This document shows, piece after piece, positions 1-8,659 of a stretch of 64,000 bases of DNA. The stretch is from Clostridia bacterium (lineage in GTDB: Bacteria > Bacillota > Clostridia > Monoglobales > Monoglobaceae). Under the pieces are notes generated by a model. It was not told the DNA's origin and made no database searches. It was given only the letters and a program-made list of their open reading frames with translations. Position 1 is the first letter of the stretch; each line of letters begins with the position of its first letter. Both the position numbers and the translations under genes were made by a program. The stretch covers positions 1-64,000 of the forward strand of contig JAFQSM010000038.1 of assembly GCA_017409575.1 (NCBI GenBank), written 5' to 3'.

Positions 1-63
1 AAATCTTGATATAAACAAAAACTTTGAGGGAGTATGTATATTTATTGATAATGAAGTCAAACA

Positions 64-115
64 ATCCCTCAGTCAACTCCGTTGACAGCTCCCTTTACAC
101 AAGGGAGCCTTTTTT
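64..115. repeat. Intergenic double-hairpin repeat with terminator-like end
   Basis: Two adjacent perfect hairpins. The first pairs 72-77 with 81-86 around a 3-base loop. The second pairs 88-95 with 101-108 around a 5-base loop and is followed by a T run (110-115). I recall similar 'ctccctt...aagggag' elements scattered between genes in gut Firmicutes, but only this copy is in the window. It may end transcripts entering from the left. Confidence 0.55.
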
Positions 116-134
116 ATAAGTGTCATTTAAAAGT

Positions 135-162
135 GTCGGAAAAATGCGGAAGTTTTTCCGAC
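135..162. repeat. Perfect 10-bp inverted repeat
   Basis: Bases 135-144 pair exactly with 153-162 around an 8-base loop (145-152). The stem ends in an A/T block, so the RNA would resemble a weak terminator. No gene overlaps it. It lies in a 390-base stretch that holds only repeats, a possible nested hairpin and the promoter of the lipoprotein gene. Confidence 0.45.
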
Positions 163-236
163 CGCACTATTTTTGTTGATTTTACCCCTTAAAAAGCATA
201 GTTTTTTAGAAAAATTAATAGGCAAATACATAAAAG

Positions 237-288
237 TGTTGTTTTTTCCTTCTTCGGGGATATCCACCAGAAGGAGCTTACCACAACA
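237..288. other. Possible nested hairpin element
   Basis: An outer 6-bp stem (237-242 with 283-288) encloses a 6-bp stem (248-253 with 69-74 of the same hundred, i.e. 269-274). It is GC-richer than its surroundings. I do not recognise a family. It could be structured RNA or the end of an old mobile element. Confidence 0.25.
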
Positions 289-317
289 GGGCATTATGAT
301 GAAAATTGTTGAAATTG

Positions 318-346
318 TTGACTTTAGGGCGTGATTCTGCTATAAT
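318..346 (+). promoter_or_regulatory. Sigma-A-type promoter of the lipoprotein gene
   Basis: A -35 TTGACT at 318-323 and a perfect -10 TATAAT at 341-346 are separated by 17 bases. The downstream start codon is at 395. Confidence 0.75.
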
Positions 347-394
347 TTAGGTAAAATATAGGAAATGGAGTGAATGTTTGAGAGGAGTGGTGTT

Positions 395-904
395 ATGAAA
401 AAGAAACCAATCTTGATTTTAATTTTACTTTTTGTTTTTGTTGTTTCATTATCAGGTTGTGCAGACAACCACAAGGAAACTGATATATTTGACAGTTTGC
501 CTAAATTGAAGATAACAACAGATACAAAAGAAATTAATGCCCAATACCTTGAACATATTTGGAGATGGAAGAACTGTGACCATGTCCTTAGTGCTATGTC
601 TAATCCATTTTTATGTGTTGCATTAGAAAATAAGGAATATATGCCCACCCTTGAAACAACACAATCAAAACAACTAATATTTAGTTTTGACAATATTCCT
701 GATAATATTTTAGAAGTTATATGTTGGAATGATAAAGCGTGGGAAGGGATTGAGGTTGAAACGGAAAATGTAAACTTCAATTCCGAAATGCTTGAATTGA
801 AAAAAGGTGGGTATATATATAAAATTACTGCTGAATGGACTGATAAATCTGACAAAAATGGTTATGGGCAGATTTCATATTGTTTTCATGTAAATGCAGA
901 ATGA
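395..904 (+). CDS. Orphan lipoprotein, unknown function
   Basis: 169 residues. The N-terminus is a classic lipoprotein signal: MKKK, a long hydrophobic stretch, then lipobox LSGC, with the modified Cys at about residue 22. The mature protein should be anchored to the outer face of the membrane. The start at 395 follows a good ribosome site (agaggagtgg, 381-390); an upstream in-frame ATG at 374 has none. The rest has no motif I recognise. Its C-terminus (KITAEWTD then a GYGQISYCF strand) looks like a small beta-sandwich. The gene stands alone, with its own promoter and terminator, is visibly more AT-rich than the ribosomal genes beside it, and is flanked by repeats. It may be a recent acquisition, but that is an inference. 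Confidence 0.7.
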   Translation: MKKKPILILILLFVFVVSLSGCADNHKETDIFDSLPKLKITTDTKEINAQYLEHIWRWKNCDHVLSAMSNPFLCVALENKEYMPTLETTQSKQLIFSFDNIPDNILEVICWNDKAWEGIEVETENVNFNSEMLELKKGGYIYKITAEWTDKSDKNGYGQISYCFHVNAE

Positions 905-911
905 AAATATT

Positions 912-943
912 AAAGGGCGAGGTTATAAACCTTGTCCTTTTTT
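912..943 (+). terminator. Terminator of the lipoprotein gene
   Basis: An imperfect hairpin with G-T pairing (aaagggcgaggtt against aaccttgtccttt) around an ATAA loop, ending in six Ts just downstream of the stop codon. Confidence 0.65.
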
Positions 944-1028
944 GCACACTAAAAATCAATTTCTTTGCGAAATCTCAACAAAAAAATTATTCCACAGAAA
1001 ATAAAGTTATAGGCAGGAAAATTTATGC

Positions 1029-1057
1029 TTGACAACACTCGAAAAAGGTATTATAAT
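1029..1057 (+). promoter_or_regulatory. Promoter of rpsF-ssb-rpsR
   Basis: A consensus -35 TTGACA (1029-1034) and -10 TATAAT (1052-1057) with a 17-base spacer, about 60 bases upstream of the rpsF start. This fits a strong ribosomal-protein promoter. Confidence 0.85.
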
Positions 1058-1078
1058 TTATTGGTTAGAGAAATCCTT

Positions 1079-1099
1079 ACTTTCGGCACGACCGAAAGT
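1079..1099 (+). promoter_or_regulatory. Leader hairpin upstream of rpsF, possible S6:S18 site
   Basis: A perfect 8-bp stem (1079-1086 with 1092-1099) has the loop side CGG-CACGA-CCG. It sits in the 5' leader just before the Shine-Dalgarno. Many bacteria have an S6:S18 autoregulatory hairpin here with a conserved CCG feature. The placement fits; the identity is inferred. Confidence 0.4.
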
Positions 1100-1124
1100 C
1101 AAAGTCCATAAGGAGGTGAAAAAA

Positions 1125-1424
1125 ATGGTTGAAGTTATCAACAAGTACGAAGCCTTGTTTATTATCAGCGCTGCAAAAAGCGAAGAAGAAACAACCGCTC
1201 TCGTTGATAAGTTTAAGTCATTGATCGAAGCTAACGGTACAATTGAAAGCGTTGACGAATGGGGACGCAGAAGATTGGCTTATCCGATTGATGATGTAAC
1301 TGAAGGCTACTATGTTTTGATAAACTTTGCGGCAAAGGCAGACTTCCCCGCAGAGCTCGAGCGTGTATTCGGCATTACCGACGGCATCCTCAGAAACATG
1401 GTTATCAAAAAGGAAAACAAATAA
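1125..1424 (+). CDS. rpsF: 30S ribosomal protein S6
   Basis: 99 residues, the normal length for S6. It is a small-subunit protein that pairs with S18 on the central domain of 16S rRNA. The family pattern is plain: NKYEALFII at the start, the WGRRRLAYPI segment in the middle, and FGITDGILRNMVI near the end. The open frame extends upstream, but the start at 1125 follows a perfect aaggaggtg site (1110-1118). It is the first gene of the conserved rpsF-ssb-rpsR operon. Confidence 0.97.
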   Translation: MVEVINKYEALFIISAAKSEEETTALVDKFKSLIEANGTIESVDEWGRRRLAYPIDDVTEGYYVLINFAAKADFPAELERVFGITDGILRNMVIKKENK

Positions 1425-1462
1425 TTATGCTTTAAAACAAAGCACAGAAAGCGAGATTGCTT

Positions 1463-1900
1463 ATGATTAACAAAGCGATTTTGATGGGCAGACTTACCCG
1501 CGACCCCGAGCTCAGGCACACAGGCAGCGGCACCCCCGTTTGCAGTTTTACTGTTGCTATTGACAACGGCTACGGCGACAACAGAAGCACAGACTTCATC
1601 AATTGTGTCGCTTGGAACAAAACAGCCGAATTTGTTGAAAAATATTTCACAAAGGGCAGAATGATTATCGTTGTCGGCAGAATCCAGACAAGAACTTGGG
1701 AGGGTCAGGACGGCAAAAAGAACTACGCAACCGAAGTTGTTGCAAGCGAGGTTTCGTTTGGCGAATCCAAGCGCAGCGCTGACGAAGGCAGTTCGTTTGC
1801 TCCAGCGGCAAGTGCACCTCTTGACGATGTTGCCGAGATGCCTGTTTCGCAGGATGACGATTTTGTCACCCTTGAAACAAACGACGATTTGCCGTTTTAA
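1463..1900 (+). CDS. ssb: Single-stranded DNA-binding protein
   Basis: 145 residues. It binds single-stranded DNA during replication, repair and recombination. The OB-fold starts with the family signature MINKAILMGRLTRDPELR and contains the DFINCVAWNKTAEFVEKY core. A low-complexity linker leads to the acidic tip DDLPF, which recruits partner proteins. The start at 1463 is chosen because the family begins exactly there; a TTG at 1457 is possible. The ribosome site is poor (GAAAGCGAG), so expression may depend partly on coupling to rpsF 38 bases upstream. Confidence 0.97.
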   Translation: MINKAILMGRLTRDPELRHTGSGTPVCSFTVAIDNGYGDNRSTDFINCVAWNKTAEFVEKYFTKGRMIIVVGRIQTRTWEGQDGKKNYATEVVASEVSFGESKRSADEGSSFAPAASAPLDDVAEMPVSQDDDFVTLETNDDLPF

Positions 1901-1965
1901 AAAAGATTTTCAGAGACGGTGTTTTTAAAATCACCGATTATTGATTGAAAAAGGAGGATATTTCA

Positions 1966-2214
1966 ATGGAAGAGATGGAAAGAAATGACAAAGCAAGAAA
2001 CAGAAGACCCAAAAGAAAGGTTTGTGTTTTTTGCGCTGACAAAGTAGATTGCATCGACTACAAAGATGTAGCAAAGCTCAGACGCTATATCACAGAAAGA
2101 GCAAAGATTCTTCCCAGAAGAATCAGCGGTTGCTGTGCAAAGCATCAGAGAGAGCTTACAGTTGCTATCAAGAGAGCAAGATATATGGCACTTTTGCCGT
2201 ATTCTGCTGACTAA
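1966..2214 (+). CDS. rpsR: 30S ribosomal protein S18, zinc-type
   Basis: 82 residues. It binds 16S rRNA together with S6. The S18 core ([24 protein letters not shown], read in parts) is intact. It is the cysteine-containing form: a V-C-x2-C cluster near the N-terminus and a GCCAKH segment later could hold a zinc ion, as known for one class of bacterial S18. The start follows an aaggagg site at 1950-1956. It is the last gene of the operon, with a terminator right after it. Confidence 0.97.
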   Translation: MEEMERNDKARNRRPKRKVCVFCADKVDCIDYKDVAKLRRYITERAKILPRRISGCCAKHQRELTVAIKRARYMALLPYSAD

Positions 2215-2227
2215 TAAGCAAAAATTA

Positions 2228-2256
2228 AATGCCACCCTTTTGGGTGGCATTTTTTA
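2228..2256. terminator. Bidirectional terminator between rpsR and glgP
   Basis: A GC-rich stem (gccaccc, 2231-2237, with gggtggc, 2242-2248), extended by A/T pairs and flanked by A and T runs. It can end both convergent operons. Confidence 0.85.
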
Positions 2257-2265
2257 TTTCTTAAT

Positions 2266-4743
2266 TTAAAGCTTCTCAAGCTTCCATATCTGTCTGTTGT
2301 AGTCCTCAATCGAACGGTCGCTTGAAAAATATCCTGCTTTTGAAACATTGATAATAGCTTTTTGATTCCAAAGTCCGGGGTTTACAAAGTCCTTAGCTGC
2401 GCTGTGGCTTGCATCAAGGTACGCTGCAAAGTCACGAAGCAAAAGGTATTGGTCCGAAAATCCGTTTCTTCCAAAAACAAGTTCGCGATAAAGCTCCTGA
2501 AACAAATCCTGATTGTTTTTTGAAAAAGTCCCGTCAATCAAAGAGTCTACCACCATTTTGACAACAGCATTTTGTGAGTACACTTCTCCACTTCCCGACC
2601 TGCCGGATGCATAGATATTTGAAGTTTCCTCTGCTGTAAGTCCAAAAATATAAATATTCTCACTTCCCACCAGTCTTGAAATCTCCACATTTGCGCCATC
2701 CATTGTACCAATGGTAAGTGCTCCGTTCAGCATAAGCTTCATATTTCCTGTTCCCGAAGCCTCTTTTCCCGCTGTCGAAATCTGCTCGCTCAGGTTTGCG
2801 GCAGCGACAATTTTTTCGGCGATAGAAACACTGTAGTTTTCGACAAATACTACTTTTAAAATATCGTTTACTCTTGGGTCATTGTTGACCACTTCCGCAA
2901 CATTGTTAATAAGCTTTATTATCAGCTTGGCGGTGTGATAACCCGGTGCTGCCTTTGCGCCAAAAATAAAGGTCTCAGGAAGAAGGCTTGCTTGCTCTTT
3001 GTTTTCGGTAATCATTTTGTAACGGTATATTATATGAAAAACCTTTAAAAGCTGGCGTTTATATTCGTGAAGTCTTTTAATCTGCACATCAAATAGCGAG
3101 TTTGGGTCAATCGTTATGCCGTTTGCTTTTTGTATATATTTGGCAAGTTTTTTCTTGTTCTCGCACTTTATTTCCGCAAATTTTTCTTTAAACGCCTCAT
3201 CTTTCGCAAATTTTTCTAAGTTTTTTAAATCTTCGGCATTTTTTATCCACGAATCACCTATTGCATCACTGATAAGCCCTGCAAGCTTTGGATTTGCCTT
3301 AAGAATCCATCTTCTTGGCGTAACTCCGTTCGTTACATTTTTAAACTTTTCGGGATACACGCTGTAGTAATCACGGAATGTTTCTTTTTTAAGAATTTCG
3401 GTATGAAGTTCTGCCACACCATTTATACTGTGGCAAGTGGTAAGACACAGATTTGCCATATTGACATTTCCGTTTGATATAACCGACATATAATCAATCT
3501 TTGCCGCATCACCACCAAACTTTTCGCCCAAAAACAATCTTTGTCTGCGGTCAATTTCCTTGACAATCATCGCAACTCTGGGAAGAAGTGTTTCAACCAT
3601 CGAAACCGGCCACCGTTCAAGCGCCTCGCACATAATAGTATGATTTGTATAGGCAAAAATCTTTTGAGCAATATCCCACGCCTCGTCCCAGCCAAATCCC
3701 TCGTCATCCATCATAATACGCATAAATTCGGGGATGGCGATGGTCGGATGTGTGTCGTTGATGTGAATCTGCACATACTTTGGCAAATCACAAAGATTGT
3801 GTCCACGGCGCTTTTGCTTTGCCAGAATCCACTGAATTGTTGCCGAGACAAAAAAGTACTGCTGCTTGAGTCTTAGAAGCTTACCCTCGTAATGATTGTC
3901 CTCGGGATAAAGGATTTGCGAAACCACCTCGGCAAGTTCCTTGTCTTTTACCGCCATTGCATAGTCGCCCCGATTGAATTCTGCCATGTTGATTACCTGA
4001 GGAGACCTTGCACGCCAAAGCCTTAGTGTGTTGACCAGTTTTGAGTCATATCCCGATATCGGCATATCATATGGCTCGCCAATAACGGTGTTGTAGTCAA
4101 CATGCCTAAACTTCATCCGGTTATCTTCATAATACTCCTCTATCCTGCCGTTATAATGGATTTCGACGCTGTCCTCGGGGCGTTCAATCTCCCACGCATT
4201 TCCGCTTTCAAGCCAGGGGTCAGGCATTTCCACCTGGTACCCATCTATGATTTTTTGCTTAAAGAGTCCATATTCATATCTGATTCCGCATCCAAAAGCC
4301 GGAAGTTCAAGGGTCGAAAGCGAGTCCAAAAAGCACGCCGCAAGTCTGCCAAGACCGCCGTTGCCAAGTCCTGCATCATTCTCGACCTCTTCGATTTTTG
4401 AAAGGTCAAGTCCCATTTCGGAAAGTGCCTCGCTATACACCTCGGTTTTAAGGATATTCATTATATTGTTCGCAAGCGACCTGCCGATTAAAAACTCAAA
4501 AGACAGATAGTACAACTCTTTTTGATTCCCTGATTCAAGGTTCTCACGCGATTTTGCCCACTTGTCCATAATCTCATCACGGACCGTCATGGCACACGCC
4601 TTGTAAATCTGTTCGTCTGTCGCAGTTTCTACTGTTTTGGCAAAATATCTGCGTAGCTTGCCCGAAATACTGCTTTTTATCTGTTTTTTTATTGTCTCTT
4701 TGCTTTGCTGTTTTTTTGCTTTGTTTGTGTTTGAATTATTCAT
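2266..4743 (-). CDS. glgP: Glycogen/maltodextrin phosphorylase
   Basis: 825 residues, the usual family length. It releases glucose-1-phosphate from the non-reducing ends of glycogen using pyridoxal phosphate. The cofactor site EASGTGNMKLMLNGAL is intact, with the Schiff-base lysine near residue 669. Other family blocks are the N-terminal YYLSFEFLIGR, GNGGLGRLAACF and HLNDTH-like HINDTHPTIAIPE. The ATG at 4743 has a gggagg site upstream; a TTG at 4746 is also in frame. It overlaps the glgA stop by 8 bases, so translation is likely coupled. It is the last gene of the glycogen operon and supplies the breakdown step. Confidence 0.97.
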   Translation of the reverse strand: MNNSNTNKAKKQQSKETIKKQIKSSISGKLRRYFAKTVETATDEQIYKACAMTVRDEIMDKWAKSRENLESGNQKELYYLSFEFLIGRSLANNIMNILKTEVYSEALSEMGLDLSKIEEVENDAGLGNGGLGRLAACFLDSLSTLELPAFGCGIRYEYGLFKQKIIDGYQVEMPDPWLESGNAWEIERPEDSVEIHYNGRIEEYYEDNRMKFRHVDYNTVIGEPYDMPISGYDSKLVNTLRLWRARSPQVINMAEFNRGDYAMAVKDKELAEVVSQILYPEDNHYEGKLLRLKQQYFFVSATIQWILAKQKRRGHNLCDLPKYVQIHINDTHPTIAIPEFMRIMMDDEGFGWDEAWDIAQKIFAYTNHTIMCEALERWPVSMVETLLPRVAMIVKEIDRRQRLFLGEKFGGDAAKIDYMSVISNGNVNMANLCLTTCHSINGVAELHTEILKKETFRDYYSVYPEKFKNVTNGVTPRRWILKANPKLAGLISDAIGDSWIKNAEDLKNLEKFAKDEAFKEKFAEIKCENKKKLAKYIQKANGITIDPNSLFDVQIKRLHEYKRQLLKVFHIIYRYKMITENKEQASLLPETFIFGAKAAPGYHTAKLIIKLINNVAEVVNNDPRVNDILKVVFVENYSVSIAEKIVAAANLSEQISTAGKEASGTGNMKLMLNGALTIGTMDGANVEISRLVGSENIYIFGLTAEETSNIYASGRSGSGEVYSQNAVVKMVVDSLIDGTFSKNNQDLFQELYRELVFGRNGFSDQYLLLRDFAAYLDASHSAAKDFVNPGLWNQKAIINVSKAGYFSSDRSIEDYNRQIWKLEKL

Positions 4744-6181
4744 CAAATCCTCCCATCAGCTTTTTATATATTCTGTCATACATTTTGGCAGATTCGTTCC
4801 ACGAAAAATCCTGCGCCATTGCATTTTTGACCAACCCCGACCAGACTTTTTTGTCCGAGTAGAAATGAAGAGCACGCCTGAGTGTATACAAAAAATCCTG
4901 TGCATCCGGCGGAGCAAAGCTGAATCCATTGCCCTCGCCCGTAAACTCGTTGTAAGGTCTTACCGTATCTTTGAGTCCTCCTGTTTCGCGCACCAGGGGT
5001 ACACTTCCGTACGCCATTGCAATAAGCTGACCAAGTCCGCATGGTTCAAAAAGGGATGGCATCAAAAAGATGTCACTTGCGGCATAAATCTGATGAGCCA
5101 GTCTGTTGTCAAAGCAGATGTTTGCAGATATCTTGTCGCTGTTTTCCCACGCTAAGCGCCTGAACATATTTTCATATTCTTCTTCGCCTGTTCCAAGGAT
5201 CACAAGCTGAACATCAAACTGTGAAAGTTCGTCTCTGGCATAGCGGATTATGTCAAGACCTTTTTGCCCCACCAATCTCGAAACCAGTCCAATCATCGGT
5301 TTTTCTGCATCAGGCAAAAGACCCAACTGTTTTTGAAGGGCTGTTTTGTTTTCTCTTTTCCCTTTCTGAAAGTCGCTGATTGAATACTGTTTTTCGATAT
5401 ACTTGTCAAAGCGAGGATTGTATTCAAAAGTATCTATGCCATTCAAAATTCCAAAAAGGTCATTTTCTCTGGCACGCAAAAGTCCGTCAAGGCCTTCGCC
5501 TCCCAAAGGGGTCTTTATTTCCTCTGCATAGGTCGGGCTTACCGTTGTTACAAGGTCCGCATATACAATTCCCGCTTTCATAAGATTTGCATCATTGTAA
5601 AATTCGAGCTTGTCGTCGGTAAAATAGCTTTGGTCAAGAGAGAAAAAATCTGCCACTGCATCTTTTGAATATCTTCCCTGATATTTAAGATTATGAATCG
5701 TAAAAACGCTTTTTATTCCCTGATAAAAATTATTTTTTTCGTAGTATGCCTTCAAAATTACAGGCACCATTCCCGTCTGCCAATCATTTAAGTGCAGTAT
5801 ATCCGGCTTGTAGTCAAGTTTTGGCAAAACTTCAAGTGCTGCCTTGTCAAAAAAAGCAAACCTTTCCAAATCATCCCAACGATAAAGTTCGGGGCCGCCA
5901 AAATAATATTCATTGTCCAAAAAGTAATATGTTACCCCGTTTTTTTTAAGCGAAAACACTCCGCAATACTTGTTTCGCCAGCCCAGGGGGACATATATAT
6001 AAAACAAAAACTGCATTTCTTCTTTATGCTTGGTATCAATTGACGCATACAAGGGAAGCATCACCCTTACATCGTGTCCCATAGTCGCAAGTGCCTGGGG
6101 AAGTGCCCCCAAAACATCCCCCAGTCCACCGCTTTTTGCATAAGGTGCACCCTCTGATGAAAGCATCAATATCTTGCTCAT
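4736..6181 (-). CDS. glgA: Glycogen synthase (ADP-glucose)
   Basis: 481 residues, a GT5 glucosyltransferase that extends alpha-1,4-glucan from ADP-glucose. The N-terminal KSGGLGDV loop that binds ADP-glucose is present (family KTGGLADV), as are HLNDWQTGMVPV and the C-terminal SLFEPCGLGQL loop. I start at 6181 (MSKILMLSSEGAPYAKSGG), which matches the family; an extended frame to 6211 would overlap glgD. The spacing to glgD is then 22 bases. Confidence 0.96.
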   Translation of the reverse strand: MSKILMLSSEGAPYAKSGGLGDVLGALPQALATMGHDVRVMLPLYASIDTKHKEEMQFLFYIYVPLGWRNKYCGVFSLKKNGVTYYFLDNEYYFGGPELYRWDDLERFAFFDKAALEVLPKLDYKPDILHLNDWQTGMVPVILKAYYEKNNFYQGIKSVFTIHNLKYQGRYSKDAVADFFSLDQSYFTDDKLEFYNDANLMKAGIVYADLVTTVSPTYAEEIKTPLGGEGLDGLLRARENDLFGILNGIDTFEYNPRFDKYIEKQYSISDFQKGKRENKTALQKQLGLLPDAEKPMIGLVSRLVGQKGLDIIRYARDELSQFDVQLVILGTGEEEYENMFRRLAWENSDKISANICFDNRLAHQIYAASDIFLMPSLFEPCGLGQLIAMAYGSVPLVRETGGLKDTVRPYNEFTGEGNGFSFAPPDAQDFLYTLRRALHFYSDKKVWSGLVKNAMAQDFSWNESAKMYDRIYKKLMGGFDE

Positions 6182-6203
6182 ACAAACACTCTGCCTTTCT
6201 TTT

Positions 6204-7337
6204 TTACACAATTGTTCTTTTGCCGATTACCAGTGGATACGTCTGCTGACCAATCAGCTTTTTGCCGCTCAGTAAAATCACTTCTTTGTCAAAAATCGAA
6301 TTTTCTACCTTGCAATTATCCATTATCCGTGAATTCTGCATTATCACCGAATCCCTTACAACCGAATCCTTGCCAACTTTTACCCCTCTGAAAATCACAC
6401 AATTTTCCACTTTCCCCTCGATGCTGCATCCGTCAGCCACAACCGAATTTTTGACCTCAGCCTCTGTTCCATAGCGAGTCGGGACGCTGTCTTTGACCTT
6501 TGTCATAATCGCTCTTTCGGTATCTGTGCCAAAAAGCTCACTTTGAATCTGAGGCGAAAGAAGGTCAAGATTAAATTCAAAAAACGACAATATACTGTTG
6601 ATGGCCTTGTGATAACCATCAAACCGGTACCCAAAAATTTTAAGCCGGTCAACGCATGCAAGTAAAATATTTTTTTCGATTGAATGTTTGTTGTGTGCAA
6701 GGCAGTCACCCACAATATCAATAAGCAAATCTTTTTTCAAAAGAAACATGTGCATATAATCTTTTTTAAGTTTTTGCCGCAAAGGATTCACCTGAACATC
6801 TCCCACTCTGCCATCTTCATCGACATCAAGAAGCACGCTGCTTTTAAGCCGGTCAGAAGAAAGCTCACCAACATCGGAGTATACCACGGTTATGTCTGCA
6901 TCATGTTGTTTGTGAAATTCCATCACATTTTCAAAATTTATATTGCAGACAATATTGCAGTCGCAAACAAGCACATACTCCTGCCGTGCCCGTTCCAAAA
7001 AGCTCATTGCACTGTTTATAAGGTCAATACCATTAAAAGATTTTATTGCTCCGGAACTTGCTTCGGAAACCGGCAAAAAAAACAACCCTGTCTCTTTTTT
7101 TGCCATATCCCACGCCTTTCCGCTTCCTATGTGGTCGCTCAAAGACCGGTTTTTCCCTCCGGTAATTATTCCGACATTTGCTATGCCCGAATTAACCATA
7201 TTTGAAAGCACAAAATCAATAATCCTGTACTTGCCGCCAACAGGAACAGCCGCAAGCGAACGGACTTTCATAATTTCACCCAGGTTAACCTCGGGGTTCC
7301 CCGAAAAAACCAAACCCATCATATTGTTATTTTCCAT
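6204..7337 (-). CDS. glgD: Glucose-1-phosphate adenylyltransferase regulatory subunit
   Basis: 377 residues, the GlgD paralogue of GlgC. In Bacillus-type systems GlgD joins GlgC in a hetero-oligomer and boosts activity without being the main catalyst. The nucleotidyltransferase fold is seen in [20 protein letters not shown], but the pyrophosphorylase loop is degraded: the segment equivalent to AGGQGSRLG reads FSGNPEVNLG. The C-terminal left-handed beta-helix repeats (SIEGKVENCVIFRGVKVGKD and similar) are present. It follows glgC by 14 bases with a ggaggg site. Confidence 0.95.
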   Translation of the reverse strand: MENNNMMGLVFSGNPEVNLGEIMKVRSLAAVPVGGKYRIIDFVLSNMVNSGIANVGIITGGKNRSLSDHIGSGKAWDMAKKETGLFFLPVSEASSGAIKSFNGIDLINSAMSFLERARQEYVLVCDCNIVCNINFENVMEFHKQHDADITVVYSDVGELSSDRLKSSVLLDVDEDGRVGDVQVNPLRQKLKKDYMHMFLLKKDLLIDIVGDCLAHNKHSIEKNILLACVDRLKIFGYRFDGYHKAINSILSFFEFNLDLLSPQIQSELFGTDTERAIMTKVKDSVPTRYGTEAEVKNSVVADGCSIEGKVENCVIFRGVKVGKDSVVRDSVIMQNSRIMDNCKVENSIFDKEVILLSGKKLIGQQTYPLVIGKRTIV

Positions 7338-7351
7338 AATAGTCCCTCCAC

Positions 7352-8626
7352 CTAAGCTGTTATTGTGTCAGCAGTTTTTTTTGCTGTTATTTCCATATTC
7401 TTTGCCCGTTTGACATTTCGCGTCACCATAGAGCCGGGAGCAATTTTTAAGTTTTCTTCAATCGCAACATCGGCTCCTACCAAAGTTATGTCGTCTGTGC
7501 AAATATTCGGGTCAAAGAAATCATCAATCGCATCCTTGCTTTGCTCGCCTATCCTACAGCCCTTTGAAATATATGCATTTGTCCCGATAATTGCTTTTTC
7601 GACCGTTGCACCTGACTTTACCCTGCAGTATGGCAAAAGTACCGAATTTTTAACAACTGCTCCGCGTTCGACGCTGACACCGCTGGATATAATCGAGTTT
7701 TCGATATTCCCATCTATTTTACAGCCTGCGGTAATATAACAGTTTTTGACCTCAGCCGTTGGAGAAATATAATGCGGTGCCATTGCAGGATTGCGGCTGA
7801 AAATTTTCCAGTCCTCGTCATCCAGCATAAATCCCGGTGTTTCAGAAAGCAAGTTCATATTTGCCTCCCAAAGGCTTTGGATTGTTCCAACATCCTTCCA
7901 GTACCCCGAAAATTTGTACGCAATAAGCCGGTTTTTGTCCGAAAGCATTTTGGGTATAATGTTTTTGCCGAAATCATTGTCGGACCTTGGGTCATTTTCG
8001 TCGGCAATAAGATACTTTTTGAGCATCTCCCAGGTGAATATATAAACCCCCATTGATGCCAGATTGCTTTTTGGTTTTTTGGGTTTTTCTTCAAACTCAA
8101 CAATATTCATATTTTCGTCCGTATTCATAATCCCAAATCTTGATGCATCCTCAATCGGCACTTCTATAACCGCAATTGTCGCTGCTGCATCCGCCGCCTT
8201 GTGAGCATTAATCATTTTTGAATAATCCATCTTATATATGTGATCACCCGATAAGACAGCAACATATTTGGGATTAAATCTGCTTATAAATCCAATGTTC
8301 TGATAGATAGCGTTTGCCGTACCCTTGTACCATTCGCCCTTTTCAGCTGACACATATGGCGGCAACACATAAACGCCCCCATCATTGCGGTCCAGATCCC
8401 AGGGTTGACCGTTTCCTATATAAGTATTGAGTTCAAACGGCTGATACTGTGTAAGCACCCCAACCGTTGTTATGCCCGAGTGTGCACAGTTGCTGAGCGG
8501 AAAATCAATAATCCTGTATTTGCCGCCAAACGGCACTGCCGGTTTTGCAACATCCTTTGTAAGCACACCCAGTCTGCTTCCCTGTCCTCCTGCAAGTATC
8601 ATTGCTACACATTCTTTTGATTTCAT
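7352..8626 (-). CDS. glgC: Glucose-1-phosphate adenylyltransferase catalytic subunit
   Basis: 424 residues. It makes ADP-glucose from ATP and glucose-1-phosphate, the committed step of glycogen synthesis. The catalytic loop [12 protein letters not shown] is intact, followed by [19 protein letters not shown], the [11 protein letters not shown] region and [10 protein letters not shown]. The C-terminal beta-helix hexapeptides are clear. The strong cggagggg site lies before the ATG at 8626. Together with GlgD it should form the heteromeric enzyme. Confidence 0.97.
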   Translation of the reverse strand: MKSKECVAMILAGGQGSRLGVLTKDVAKPAVPFGGKYRIIDFPLSNCAHSGITTVGVLTQYQPFELNTYIGNGQPWDLDRNDGGVYVLPPYVSAEKGEWYKGTANAIYQNIGFISRFNPKYVAVLSGDHIYKMDYSKMINAHKAADAAATIAVIEVPIEDASRFGIMNTDENMNIVEFEEKPKKPKSNLASMGVYIFTWEMLKKYLIADENDPRSDNDFGKNIIPKMLSDKNRLIAYKFSGYWKDVGTIQSLWEANMNLLSETPGFMLDDEDWKIFSRNPAMAPHYISPTAEVKNCYITAGCKIDGNIENSIISSGVSVERGAVVKNSVLLPYCRVKSGATVEKAIIGTNAYISKGCRIGEQSKDAIDDFFDPNICTDDITLVGADVAIEENLKIAPGSMVTRNVKRAKNMEITAKKTADTITA

Positions 8627-8659
8627 CTAAAACCCCTCCGTCTTTAATTTTTCATGTCC

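Noticed and set aside
340-855. Long open frame antisense to the lipoprotein gene
   Set aside because: It mirrors the opposite strand of a gene with a clear signal peptide, promoter and ribosome site. It has no ribosome site of its own.
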